A stretch of DNA of 33,459 bases, taken from NCBI GenBank assembly GCA_043777595.1, contig JAYWHT010000090.1, positions 1 to 33,459 on the forward strand, given 5' to 3'. The number at the start of each line of letters is the position of its first letter. The stretch's first letter is position 1. The stretch comes from JAYVJH01 sp043777595 (lineage in GTDB: Bacteria > Bacteroidota > Bacteroidia > Cytophagales > Spirosomataceae). The notes under the pieces were generated by a model. The model searched no databases, was not told the DNA's origin, and saw only the letters and a program-made list of their open reading frames with translations. The position numbers were made by a program, and so were the translations under genes. Positions 17,491 through 25,440 of the stretch are shown one piece after another.

Positions 17491-17964
17491 TCAGTTTTTA
17501 ACGGTACGTTTTATCTCTGCCGCTTTCAAAATAGCTTTAATAATCCGTGGGTGAGTGCCACAGCGACAAATATTGTTGATGTTGTCTTTGATGTCGGCTT
17601 CGGTTGGGTTAGGGTTTTCTTCCAACAATTTTGCCGCAGCCATCATAAACCCAGGCTGACAGTAGCCACATTGTGGTACTTGCAGCTCCAACCAAGCCGT
17701 CTGAACAGGGTGCAGGTGCGCTTCGTCAGGCGATAGCCCTTCGATAGTTGTAATGTTTTTGTTTGCTGCCAACTGCACAGGATACGAACAAGACCTGACT
17801 AAGTCGCCATCAATATGCACTGAGCAAGCACCGCAAAGGGCTTTGCCACAGCCAAATTTTGTACCCGTTAGTTTTAGCTCGTCTCTGATAGCCCAGAGTA
17901 GCGGCATATTGGGGTCAATGTCAAGGCTGGCAGCCATGTTGTTGATTTTAAAATCTATCTTCAT
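17491..17964 (-). CDS. (2Fe-2S) small subunit of an IorA-type molybdenum hydroxylase
   Basis: This 157-residue protein carries two [2Fe-2S] clusters and passes electrons from the molybdenum subunit. The N-terminal plant-ferredoxin-like cluster site is KFGCGKALCGACSVHIDGD with a further Cys in VRSCSYPV. The C-terminal cluster site is PQCGYCQPGFMMAAAKLL plus ICRCGTHPRI. Length and both motifs match IorA/CoxS-type subunits. It is first in a two-gene operon, 87 bases before the ATG of the large subunit. It has no signal peptide of its own, so it would be co-exported with the Tat-leader large subunit, a piggy-back mode known for this family. The electron acceptor is not encoded here. Confidence 0.9.
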   Translation of the reverse strand: MKIDFKINNMAASLDIDPNMPLLWAIRDELKLTGTKFGCGKALCGACSVHIDGDLVRSCSYPVQLAANKNITTIEGLSPDEAHLHPVQTAWLELQVPQCGYCQPGFMMAAAKLLEENPNPTEADIKDNINNICRCGTHPRIIKAILKAAEIKRTVKN

Positions 17965-18077
17965 TGGGTTTATTCTATAATTTTAATTGTATGCAATATC
18001 GTTATTTTATTGGTCATCTGATGCCTTATTTCTTATTTTCTGATTTGAAATGACATCAATAGCCAATGGAAAAAACG

Positions 18078-18085
18078 TAACTTTG
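18078..18085 (+). promoter_or_regulatory. Candidate -7 promoter box for the gene at 18113
   Basis: TAACTTTG followed by C is an exact match to the extended TAnnTTTGC box, 27 bases before the ATG. No -33 TTG is found at the usual distance. Transcription would begin near 18092. Confidence 0.45.
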
Positions 18086-18112
18086 CTTTTGTAATATCAA
18101 AATATACTGGTT

Positions 18113-18730
18113 ATGGCATATAATAGATTTAAGTTGAAAGATTTAGAAGAAAAATTACAACTAAATGTCGAAAAAAATAAGTGGCTACCTGTATCTTTTA
18201 CTTATTCGGCTTCTGATGTTTTTTTATTGCAACAATTAGGCGAAGCAGCCAATGAAGCACTCAACAGCGAAAAAGCACGCTCCGAGTTTGTAATTGCCCC
18301 CACTTTACAAGCCTTACGGCGAATGAATCCTGGCTTATTTTCTATTTTTTCGGGCTATGAATTTAATGTAGATAAATCATTAGACTTGAATGGGTTTTGC
18401 GATTTTATTTTTTCACTCGTACCCAATAAATTAAGTATTCAAAGCCCTGTTTTTTGTGTAGTAGAAGCCAAAAAACAAGATATTGACGAGAACGCCATCG
18501 CTCAGTGTGGGGCAGAAATGTATGCAGCTCAACTATTTAATGCCCAAGAAAATCACCCACAAAAAATAATTTATGGTTGCGTAACAACAGCTTTTTCGTG
18601 GGCTTTCTTAAAATTAGAACACAAAAATCTGTCTATTGACCCAAATTACGTGCCGCTGACCTTCACAGAGCCGCATCGAGTGCTGGCTGTTTTGCAATGG
18701 ATTTTAGATTGTAGCTTGGCTAATAAGTAA
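18113..18730 (+). CDS. Predicted PD-(D/E)XK nuclease-like protein, copy 2
   Basis: This 205-residue paralogue of the protein at 4276 aligns without gaps over 204 residues and begins with the same MAYN-x-FK. The most conserved blocks are SEKARSEF, IFSGYEFN-DK, LNGFCDFI, VEAKK, DID-NAIAQCGAEM-AAQ, YGCVT, FLKLE, IDPNY and VLQWILD. Residues 30-55 are the least conserved. Conservation centred on an acidic helix, an Asp and an E-x-K is what a PD-(D/E)XK active site would show. The gene stands alone with its own -7 box, between the molybdenum hydroxylase operon and the M24 peptidase. I do not recognise a named family, and the nuclease call is inference. Confidence 0.65.
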   Translation: MAYNRFKLKDLEEKLQLNVEKNKWLPVSFTYSASDVFLLQQLGEAANEALNSEKARSEFVIAPTLQALRRMNPGLFSIFSGYEFNVDKSLDLNGFCDFIFSLVPNKLSIQSPVFCVVEAKKQDIDENAIAQCGAEMYAAQLFNAQENHPQKIIYGCVTTAFSWAFLKLEHKNLSIDPNYVPLTFTEPHRVLAVLQWILDCSLANK

Positions 18731-18802
18731 ATGTGCTAATTTGCCAGTGTGCCAATTACGTGTTAAAGTATTTAACTCTTGACAGACTATACACACAACC
18801 CC

Positions 18803-20140
18803 TTATCGCACATTAGTCATTTTTCTTGGAATCGTCAGCATCTCAGTTTGTCGGCCATCTAAATACTTAAAAGTATTGCCGTCAAACGAGCCATCTTCTT
18901 CGAGCATAATTCTAATTATTTTTTTCCATTCGGGTATTTCTACGGCCGCATTGAGTTCAATAGAGTACGTTGTGTTGGCAAACAGCGGGTAGTCGCCCGC
19001 TCCTGCTACGCCTTTTTGCTGGTCCCACATTCCGATTGTTGGCCCTGCGGCGTGGCCATGCACACCGATTGGGTGCGAATATATACTGGCTACGATTCCT
19101 TCTTTTTTGGCTTGTTCCAATGCTTCGAGTAGTAGCTCATTGCCCGATTTACCAGCCCTAAATCGTTCTGTCAGAATGTCTTGCAAGCGATTGCCTTTCT
19201 GAAAAGCCTTTTTTAAGTAATCAGGAATATCGCTTTCGCCAGCTTTGAGTATGTAGGCGTGCTGTTGTTGGTCGGTATTGAGGCGTAAATAAGTAATGCC
19301 AAAATCGACATGAATCAAGTCGCCAGGCATAATTACTTGACCGTCAGGTTGTTTTGAAAACGCTCTCAGGTGGTCAAAATTTGTGGGGTCAAAACGCTGC
19401 ACGTCCACCGTTGGGTGAAACCACGTTTCCAGCCCCAAGTCTGTAACCCGCTGCCTAAGCCACCAAACTACGTCTTCGGTGGTGGTAATGCCTGGGTGAA
19501 TGACTTTTTCGGAAAATGCCTCGTCAATAATCTGATGAGAAATACGGGCAATGAGCGGGTAAATTGCCAGTTCTTTGGCCGTTCGGGTTTCGAGCCAAGC
19601 CACAGCCAGCCGCTCAGACGACATGATTTTGGATTTATATTTTTCGGGCAATATATCTAACAATTCTTTTTGCTCCGTAAAAGTCAAACCGTCGGCATGG
19701 CCATAGTTTTTTGAAAAATTCAACCCTATTCGTTTTGGATTGCGGTCGTCGATTACCTTTACGAGGGCCTGCCATTGGTCGGGCTGAACGTTAATGTCCC
19801 ACTCACCTTTGAGCAAATTGCCCACATCGTAGCGAGCAATGGCCAATTTTTCGATTCCTTTTTCTGTTCCTCGGTCAAAATAAACCATCATCGTCCGCCG
19901 CCGAGCCGAGAGCCACGTGCTGGGTAGCATGGTTTTCATGACAGGGTCTTCGTTATATTCTCTTGATATGACGACCCACATATCGACCCCCTCACGGCGC
20001 ATGAGTTGAGGCAAAAGATTGGTCAAGCGGTCTTCCAGAATATCGTCAATCACTTTGGCACGCTCTCGCTCTGGCAAAATAATCTGGGCATTTGCTGACA
20101 GGGTTATTAGCAGTACAAAGGGTAAAAATAGTTTTTTCAT
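18803..20140 (-). CDS. Exported M24-family metallopeptidase (Xaa-Pro aminopeptidase-like)
   Basis: This 445-residue peptidase has a signal peptide (ending LSANA before Gln-Ile-Ile), so it acts in the periplasm or outside. The N-terminal creatinase-like domain is followed by the pita-bread M24 domain. Metal-site segments visible are LIHVDFGITYLRLNTDQQQ (two Asp), SHPIGVHGHAAGPTIG (His), TYSIELN (Glu) and IMLEEDG (Glu). This arrangement is typical of Xaa-Pro peptidases that cleave the bond before proline. The length agrees with other Bacteroidetes M24 exoproteins. It is monocistronic and convergent with copy 2 of the nuclease-like gene. Its upstream region contains the MITE-like element at 20231-20501, which could affect its promoter. 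Confidence 0.85.
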   Translation of the reverse strand: MKKLFLPFVLLITLSANAQIILPERERAKVIDDILEDRLTNLLPQLMRREGVDMWVVISREYNEDPVMKTMLPSTWLSARRRTMMVYFDRGTEKGIEKLAIARYDVGNLLKGEWDINVQPDQWQALVKVIDDRNPKRIGLNFSKNYGHADGLTFTEQKELLDILPEKYKSKIMSSERLAVAWLETRTAKELAIYPLIARISHQIIDEAFSEKVIHPGITTTEDVVWWLRQRVTDLGLETWFHPTVDVQRFDPTNFDHLRAFSKQPDGQVIMPGDLIHVDFGITYLRLNTDQQQHAYILKAGESDIPDYLKKAFQKGNRLQDILTERFRAGKSGNELLLEALEQAKKEGIVASIYSHPIGVHGHAAGPTIGMWDQQKGVAGAGDYPLFANTTYSIELNAAVEIPEWKKIIRIMLEEDGSFDGNTFKYLDGRQTEMLTIPRKMTNVR

Positions 20141-20230
20141 ATTGGATTTTAGGTAGTGAAAAATGAATAACGAAAAATGTTTTAATTATTTAATAAGCAG
20201 GTATTTAAAATAAGTCAAGGCGTTAATTTA

Positions 20231-20501
20231 TTGGTAACGTTTTAAAGTATAGACCTGTTTATTTTGGATATGTAATTTTATAAAATTGAATTCGCTTTTT
20301 TTGCTACACAGAGATTCACGGAGTTTTAAAAGAGATATACATAGCTTTTTTAGTACTTCTTCTCTGTGTATCTCCCTTTTTCTCAGTGAATCTCTGTGTA
20401 ATAATTCCGTAATGCTTCGAAGCGTATTTCCACTTAATTAGATGCACAAAAAAACAATATCACTTATTTCAAAATGGGTCTATGCTTTAAAACGTAACCA
20501 A
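20231..20501. mobile_element. Candidate MITE-like element with 25-bp terminal inverted repeats
   Basis: The 384-base gap between the M24 peptidase and the dehydrogenase contains an inverted-repeat structure of 271 bases and no gene. The outer arms are 20231-20255 and 20477-20501. They are reverse complements at 23 of 25 positions, beginning TTGGTAACG on the left and ending CGTAACCAA on the right. Both ends are flanked by TTTA in direct orientation (20227-20230 and 20502-20505), which could be a 4-bp target duplication but is weak evidence in AT-rich DNA. A second inverted repeat lies inside. No transposase is encoded, as expected of a non-autonomous element. Confidence 0.5.
20306..20399. repeat. 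Inner long inverted repeat within the MITE-like element
   Basis: Two 18-base arms, 20306-20323 (ACACAGAGATTCACGGAG) and 20382-20399 (CTCAGTGAATCTCTGTGT), are reverse complements with one mismatch. The pairing continues imperfectly inward (AGAGATATACATAG near 20331-20344 against the complement of TCTCTGTGTATCTC at 20361-20374), so the whole segment can fold into a long hairpin. A separate perfect 10-bp palindrome, GCTTCGAAGC, is at 20414-20423. Confidence 0.65.
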
Positions 20502-20524
20502 TTTATTTATAAGCAACTACTTAT

Positions 20525-21457
20525 TTATTTTTTTATATAATCATCAATTTGCCGAAATAATACTTCATTGATTTTACGATAACTCTCAAAAGTCCAACCT
20601 GCGATATGTGGAGTTAGGATTGTTCTATCAGAATTACATAAATAATCAAAATCAACTTGCTCACTTACAGATAAGTTACTAATTTTTTCGTTTTCTAATA
20701 CATCTAATCCCACACCTCTGACTTTACCGTTTTCTAAACCCAGTACGATGGCCGATAAACTGACGATTTCGCCCCGAGAGACGTTAATGCAGTAAAATGG
20801 TTTGTTGAATTGATTTATAAAATCACTGTTTACCATCAGTTTGGTGTCAGCAGTTAGTGGGATATGTAAACTCAGTATATCGGCTTCTTCAAAAATCTGG
20901 TTCATTGTCGCTTCGGTGGCATATTGGTCGGTGTAGTTTGTCAAATATTTATCGTAAGCTAATACCTTGCAACCAAAACCACTTAGTCGCTGGGCTGTGG
21001 CACGGCCATTGAAACCATACCCAACGATGGCTACGGTTTTGCCCATGAGTTCATAGCCACGATTGGCCTCTCTGTCCCATTCGCCCCGTCTGATGGCTCG
21101 ATCGGCTTTGGCGATGTTGGCCATGAGTCCTAAAATGAGTCCTACGGTATGCTCGGCTACAGCATCACAGTTGCCTTCATTGGCAGCAAAAAGCTGAATG
21201 TTACGGCTCTGGACGGCCTCAACGTCAATCAAGTCTAAGCCTGCACCTGCTCTGGCTATAAATTTGAGTCGTTTGGCGGCGGCTATCAACTCGGCATCAA
21301 TCGGTGTTTTGCTTCGCACGACTAACCCCTCAAAATTGGCAATTACCATTAAAATATCACTACGTTTCCAGTCGGGTTCGTACCGAAAAGACCAGCCAGC
21401 ATCGCCAAATAGTGTGAGTAAAGATTCATGTACTTCGTCTATTATCAATATTTTCAT
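20525..21457 (-). CDS. D-2-hydroxyacid dehydrogenase (phosphoglycerate dehydrogenase-like)
   Basis: This 310-residue NAD-dependent dehydrogenase belongs to the D-isomer-specific 2-hydroxyacid family. Visible features are ARAGAGLDLIDVEA and the EHTVGLILGLM helix before the nucleotide-binding domain, the Rossmann motif VAIVGYGFNGRATAQRL, then SLHIPLT, the catalytic Arg in NVSRGEIV, the Glu region in GVGLDVLENE, and the catalytic His in LTPHIAGW. It is short and lacks the C-terminal ACT domain of long SerA proteins, so it could be a minimal 3-phosphoglycerate dehydrogenase or act on another 2-hydroxyacid. The ATG at 21455-21457 is preferred over a TTG ten codons upstream because the protein then begins MKILIIDEVHES at the first beta strand. 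It is divergent from the AlbA_2/ATPase gene. Confidence 0.85.
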   Translation of the reverse strand: MKILIIDEVHESLLTLFGDAGWSFRYEPDWKRSDILMVIANFEGLVVRSKTPIDAELIAAAKRLKFIARAGAGLDLIDVEAVQSRNIQLFAANEGNCDAVAEHTVGLILGLMANIAKADRAIRRGEWDREANRGYELMGKTVAIVGYGFNGRATAQRLSGFGCKVLAYDKYLTNYTDQYATEATMNQIFEEADILSLHIPLTADTKLMVNSDFINQFNKPFYCINVSRGEIVSLSAIVLGLENGKVRGVGLDVLENEKISNLSVSEQVDFDYLCNSDRTILTPHIAGWTFESYRKINEVLFRQIDDYIKK

Positions 21458-21558
21458 TCCGAAAGTTGCTACTTTATTTTCAATCAATCAAATGATTATT
21501 CGTAAATTGCCAACAATATAAAAGAAACGGCAAATATGCACGAAGACGCATCACGGTT

Positions 21559-22743
21559 ATGGTAACAAAAGAAGAGTTAGACAAACTCATTGTAGCACGA
21601 GAGAACGATAGGGTCGAAAAAACTATTTCAGTTACCAACAAAGACAAATTTGGGGAAGCTTTGTGCGCTTTTGCTAATGACTTTCCAAATCATCAAAAAC
21701 CAGGGTATCTAATAGTTGGTGTAAATGACGAGGGCAATAAAACGGGTTTGGAGGCAGACGAGCAGATACTGCAAACTCTGATGTCATTTAGAACCGATGG
21801 TAGAATAGTACCACCTCCTGTTATTAGTGTTTCTGGTTTTCAATATCCTGATGGCTATGTAGCAGTAGCCGAGGTGATTCCTCACTTTCAGCCACCCGTT
21901 CGGTACAAAGGGCGAGTTTATATACGAATAGGTCCACGCAAAGATTTTGCAAACATAGCCGAAGAAAGAATATTAAGCGAAAAACGAAGTTCGTTTGCCA
22001 ATTCTTACGACACGCTACCTTGCTACGGAAGTACATTAGACGACATTAGTCTGGCTATCTTTAAGGCTACCTATCTACCCACGGCCATAGACGAAGAAAC
22101 ACTTGCTACCAATGGACGAGAAATAACAGAGCAATTGGCATCTTTAAAATTTTATGATTTAAGAGCTAACTGCCTTACCAATGCTGCTATTTTGATGTTT
22201 GGCAAAAATCCTACCTTTTTTATACCTGGGGCAGCAGTACAATACGTTCGTTTTGGTGGCAATGATATGGTAAGCGATTTTGAATATGAGCATCGATTTG
22301 AGGGCGATTTGACTACACAAATGAGGATAATGGAGGAGTTTATCAAGTCGCAGATTATTAAAAAAGTATTACATAATATCGGCGAAAGTTATCAATATAC
22401 CTACCCTTTGTTTGCTATTAAAGAGTTGTTGTACAATGCCATTATTCATAAAGATTATCAGTCCAATGCAGCTATTAAGTTTTATGAATTTAGCGACAGA
22501 ATCGAAATATCCAACGCTGGGGGCTTATATGGAAAAGCAGGCCCAGAGAACTTCCCCCGAGAAAATGATTACAGAAACCCAACAATAGCCGAGGCTACTC
22601 ACAATCTGGGATTTGTTAATAGATTTAACGTAGGAGTACAAAGAGCAATAGCCGCTCTATTAAAAAACGGTAATCCGGCACCTGTTTTTATATTCAATGA
22701 TTTGAGTAGTTTTTCGGTCAATATTTATAAAAAAGAAATGTAA
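21559..22743 (+). CDS. AlbA_2/Schlafen-type putative DNA-binding protein with HATPase_c_4-like domain
   Basis: This 394-residue protein matches the widespread family annotated as ATP-binding protein or putative transcriptional regulator. The N-terminal AlbA_2 (Schlafen AAA_4) domain covers about residues 10-140: KFGEALCAFANDFPN, GYLIVGVNDEG-KTGL, and the VRYKGRVYIRIGPR strand. The C-terminal part resembles the GHKL-like HATPase_c_4 domain: AIKELLYNAIIHKDY (the N-box region with Asn), then FSDRIEISNAGGLYG (Asp and Gly of the G1-type box). A NPTIAEATHNLGFVNRFNVGVQRAI segment follows. Such proteins occur in chromosomal and defence-linked settings and their activity is unsettled. No operon partner is obvious; pdxA follows after 43 bases on the same strand. 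Confidence 0.8.
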   Translation: MVTKEELDKLIVARENDRVEKTISVTNKDKFGEALCAFANDFPNHQKPGYLIVGVNDEGNKTGLEADEQILQTLMSFRTDGRIVPPPVISVSGFQYPDGYVAVAEVIPHFQPPVRYKGRVYIRIGPRKDFANIAEERILSEKRSSFANSYDTLPCYGSTLDDISLAIFKATYLPTAIDEETLATNGREITEQLASLKFYDLRANCLTNAAILMFGKNPTFFIPGAAVQYVRFGGNDMVSDFEYEHRFEGDLTTQMRIMEEFIKSQIIKKVLHNIGESYQYTYPLFAIKELLYNAIIHKDYQSNAAIKFYEFSDRIEISNAGGLYGKAGPENFPRENDYRNPTIAEATHNLGFVNRFNVGVQRAIAALLKNGNPAPVFIFNDLSSFSVNIYKKEM

Positions 22744-22786
22744 GTAAAAAAATGTCAAAGACAAAAAACACTATAACCAAACAACC

Positions 22787-23872
22787 ATGAACGAACAAAT
22801 ACAAGCCAAACCCATCATTGGCATTAGTCTCGGCGACTACAACGGCATAGGCCCAGAAGTCATACTCAAAGCACTCAAAGACAATCAGTTAAATGCTATT
22901 TGTACGCCTGTTATTTATGCCTCAATGCGGATTGTGAATCAGTACAAAACGTTATTGAAAATGACCGACTGGAACTTGTTTGGTATTCAGCGAGCCGAGC
23001 AAGCCAACCCAAAGGCCACCAATATTATAACTTGTTGGATAGACCCACAGGAAGAAATTGAGCCTGGCAAAGTTACGCCCCAAGCTGGCAAAGCGGCCTT
23101 TGAATGTCTAAAACGAGCAACCGAAGACTTGAAAGCAGGCAAGATTCAGGCATTGGTTACGGCCCCTATCAACAAAAGCAATATCCAGAGCGAAGACTTT
23201 AAGTTTGTAGGTCATACCGAATATTTGGCCGAGGCATTTGCTGCCAAAAACTCGTTGATGTTTATGGTTAGCGAAAGTTTGAAGGTAGGCGTAGTAACTG
23301 GCCATTTGCCACTCAAAGACATTGCCAAACAACTCAGTAAAGACAAAATTGTGGCTAAGTTGCAGGCTATGATACTGTCGTTAAAGCAAGATTTTGGCAT
23401 CAGAAAACCACGCATTGCAGTTTTGGGGCTAAACCCTCACGCTGGCGAAGCAGGGCTGTTGGGAGCAGAAGAAATCGACATCATAGAGCCTGCCATTCGT
23501 GAACTTAAAAACAAAGGGCAGATTATAGTCGGCCCTTTTCCTGCCGATGGTTTTTTTGCGGCTGGTAGTTTCAAAAAATATGATGCTGTGCTGGCCATGT
23601 ACCACGACCAAGGGCTAATACCCTTCAAGACCATTGCTGGGGCTGAGGGCGTAAACTTCACCGCAGGACTTTCGGCAGTCAGAACCTCGCCAGACCATGG
23701 CACGGCCTACGACATAGCAGGCAAAGGCATAGCCGACGAAACATCGATCCGCCAAGCTATTTTTATGGCCTGCGACATCTATAAATCTCGAACCGAACAA
23801 GCTGACCTCGAGCGCAATGCCCTAAAACGAACCGCTGCGGTAGAAAAAATGCTCTCGCAAGAAGAAAAATAA
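22787..23872 (+). CDS. pdxA: 4-hydroxythreonine-4-phosphate dehydrogenase
   Basis: This 361-residue PdxA oxidises 4-phosphohydroxy-L-threonine in the DXP-dependent pathway to pyridoxal 5'-phosphate. The family blocks are complete: ISLGDYNGIGPEVILKAL, VTAPINKSNI, GHTEYLAEAF (first metal His), GHLPLKDIA, LGLNPHAGEAG, GPFPADGFF, AMYHDQGLIPFK (second His), and SPDHGTAYDIAGKG (third His). The length is slightly above E. coli PdxA. It may be cotranscribed with the AlbA_2 gene 43 bases upstream. The short dehydrogenase at 20525 belongs to the same broad family as PdxB, but it is divergently oriented and lacks PdxB-specific features that I can identify. Confidence 0.96.
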   Translation: MNEQIQAKPIIGISLGDYNGIGPEVILKALKDNQLNAICTPVIYASMRIVNQYKTLLKMTDWNLFGIQRAEQANPKATNIITCWIDPQEEIEPGKVTPQAGKAAFECLKRATEDLKAGKIQALVTAPINKSNIQSEDFKFVGHTEYLAEAFAAKNSLMFMVSESLKVGVVTGHLPLKDIAKQLSKDKIVAKLQAMILSLKQDFGIRKPRIAVLGLNPHAGEAGLLGAEEIDIIEPAIRELKNKGQIIVGPFPADGFFAAGSFKKYDAVLAMYHDQGLIPFKTIAGAEGVNFTAGLSAVRTSPDHGTAYDIAGKGIADETSIRQAIFMACDIYKSRTEQADLERNALKRTAAVEKMLSQEEK

Positions 23873-23900
23873 GGGGTGTTTTATCACCAAATAAAAACCG

Positions 23901-23908
23901 TACCTTTG
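23901..23908 (+). promoter_or_regulatory. Bacteroidetes -7 promoter box for the DEAD-box helicase gene
   Basis: TACCTTTG is an exact TAnnTTTG match, 28 bases after the pdxA stop and 55 bases before the helicase ATG. Transcription would begin near 23914, giving a leader of about 50 bases that starts with the hairpin at 23917-23942. No good -33 TTG is seen. Confidence 0.45.
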
Positions 23909-23916
23909 TGGCCATA

Positions 23917-23942
23917 CTCAACCACATTGGTTTGTGGTTGGG
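23917..23942 (+). promoter_or_regulatory. 5'-leader hairpin of the DEAD-box helicase mRNA
   Basis: A perfect 8-bp stem (CAACCACA at 23919-23926 with TGTGGTTG at 23933-23940), extended by a U-G and a C-G pair to 10 bp, has a six-base loop TTGGTT. It lies at the predicted 5' end of the helicase transcript, 21 bases before the ATG. The stem contains the alternative GTG start at 23934, another reason to prefer the ATG at 23964. Confidence 0.5.
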
Positions 23943-23963
23943 TTCAATGTTTATCAATTTATT

Positions 23964-25382
23964 ATGCAATTTCAGTCATTAGACATCATCAGCCCCATCT
24001 TAAAAGCATTAGAAGAAGAAGGTTACACCAGTCCCACACCCATACAAGCACAAGCCATTCCGATAGTTTTGAAAGGCAACGACCTGCTGGGCTGCGCCCA
24101 AACTGGCACAGGCAAAACAGCCGCTTTTACGATTCCGATTTTACAAATATTAAGTGCCAATAAAACCTACGAGCGCAAACGCAAAATCAGAAGCCTGATT
24201 GTTACGCCAACTCGTGAGCTGGCTATTCAGATTGGCGAGAGTTTCAAGGCTTATGGTCGCCATACGAGTTTGAACTGTACTGTTATTTTTGGGGGAGTCA
24301 ATCAAAACTCACAAGTAACAGCACTCAACGCTGGCGTGGACGTGGTCATAGCCACCCCAGGCCGACTGATTGACCTTATGAATCAGGGATATTTATCGCT
24401 CCGTGAAGTAGAGATTTTTGTACTCGACGAAGCCGACCGTATGCTCGACATGGGTTTTATACATGACGTAAAAAAACTCTTAGCCGTGCTACCCAAAAGA
24501 CGGCAGTCGCTTTTCTTTTCGGCTACTATGCCCCCCGAAATCGTACTATTGGCCAGTACTATTTTACACAATCCCTCAGAGGTGTCGGTTACGCCTGTGT
24601 CTTCGACAGTCGATATTATCAAGCAAGCGGTATATTTTGTCGATAAGGGCAACAAAAACGACTTATTAGTAGAAATACTAAAAGACAAAAATATTAAAAC
24701 GGCTCTGGTCTTTACCCGTACCAAACACGGTGCCGACAAGGTTGTGAAAGTTTTACAAAAACACAATATCACAGCCGAGGCCATTCATGGCAATAAGTCT
24801 CAAAATGCAAGACAACGGGCTTTGAGTAATTTTAAAGAACAAACTACACGGATTTTGGTAGCAACCGACATCGCCGCACGGGGTATTGATGTGGACGAGC
24901 TGGAGTATGTAATCAACTACGAAATGTCGAATATTCCCGAGACTTACGTTCACCGAATTGGTCGAACAGGGCGAGCAGGGGCAAAGGGAACGGCTTTTTC
25001 GTTTTGTGATGCCGAAGAAAAAGAATATTTGCGAGACGTAGAAAAACTAATCAACAAACGGATTCCTGTTGTCAATGAACACCCTTTTCCGCTTATTGAC
25101 CATAACCCCATCAAAGAGCCAAAGTTTCAGCGAGGCGATAGAAACATGCCAAACCGCAACGCACAACAAGCCCAAAAACCAAAGCAAGCCGCAAATCCAA
25201 ATCAGCAACGACTAACGACTGCACCGAGCCAGAGGCCAGTATCAAATCAACGACCAACGTCTAACCAACCACAGCGGTCAGCCACGCCACAAAGCCAGAA
25301 ACCCGCCAGCAGCAACAAGAACAACCGTCAAAAGCCTTGGGCCAATAAAGACAGAAACTTTGGGAATGAGAATAATTATTGA
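23964..25382 (+). CDS. rhlE: DEAD-box RNA helicase, RhlE type
   Basis: This 472-residue ATP-dependent RNA helicase has the full motif set: Q-motif region SPTPIQAQAIP, AQTGTGKTAAF (motif I), PTRELA (Ia), TPGR (Ib), DEAD (II), SAT (III), then VFTRTKHGA (IV), ARGIDV (V) and HRIGRTGRAG (VI). The core ends near residue 370. The remaining ~95 residues are a low-complexity tail rich in Gln, Asn, Pro, Lys and Ser, which fits the basic disordered RNA-binding tails of RhlE proteins. Likely roles are rRNA maturation, ribosome assembly or RNA decay, especially in the cold. A GTG at 23934 would add ten residues but lies in the leader hairpin. The gene is followed by tandem repeats that end in a terminator-like hairpin. 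Confidence 0.93.
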   Translation: MQFQSLDIISPILKALEEEGYTSPTPIQAQAIPIVLKGNDLLGCAQTGTGKTAAFTIPILQILSANKTYERKRKIRSLIVTPTRELAIQIGESFKAYGRHTSLNCTVIFGGVNQNSQVTALNAGVDVVIATPGRLIDLMNQGYLSLREVEIFVLDEADRMLDMGFIHDVKKLLAVLPKRRQSLFFSATMPPEIVLLASTILHNPSEVSVTPVSSTVDIIKQAVYFVDKGNKNDLLVEILKDKNIKTALVFTRTKHGADKVVKVLQKHNITAEAIHGNKSQNARQRALSNFKEQTTRILVATDIAARGIDVDELEYVINYEMSNIPETYVHRIGRTGRAGAKGTAFSFCDAEEKEYLRDVEKLINKRIPVVNEHPFPLIDHNPIKEPKFQRGDRNMPNRNAQQAQKPKQAANPNQQRLTTAPSQRPVSNQRPTSNQPQRSATPQSQKPASSNKNNRQKPWANKDRNFGNENNY

Positions 25383-25395
25383 TATTTTTCATTAG

Positions 25396-25440
25396 CTGAA
25401 TTGCCACTGGCTGAATTGCCACTGGCTGAATTGCCACTGG
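25396..25440. repeat. Three perfect 15-bp tandem repeats after the helicase gene
   Basis: The unit CTGAATTGCCACTGG occurs three times in a row (25396-25410, 25411-25425, 25426-25440), starting 13 bases after the helicase stop codon. Each unit contains one copy of the left arm CCACTGG of the hairpin formed with CCAGTGG at 25447-25453. Confidence 0.9.

Noticed and set aside
18113..18730. HsdR N-terminal fragment
   Set aside because: The motif spacing is nuclease-like, but there is no helicase portion, and the paralogue at 4276 has the same length and ends, so it is a complete small protein and not a fragment.
20525..21457. pdxB, because pdxA is close by
   Set aside because: It is divergently oriented, separated from pdxA by another gene, and shows only features common to the whole D-2-hydroxyacid dehydrogenase family.
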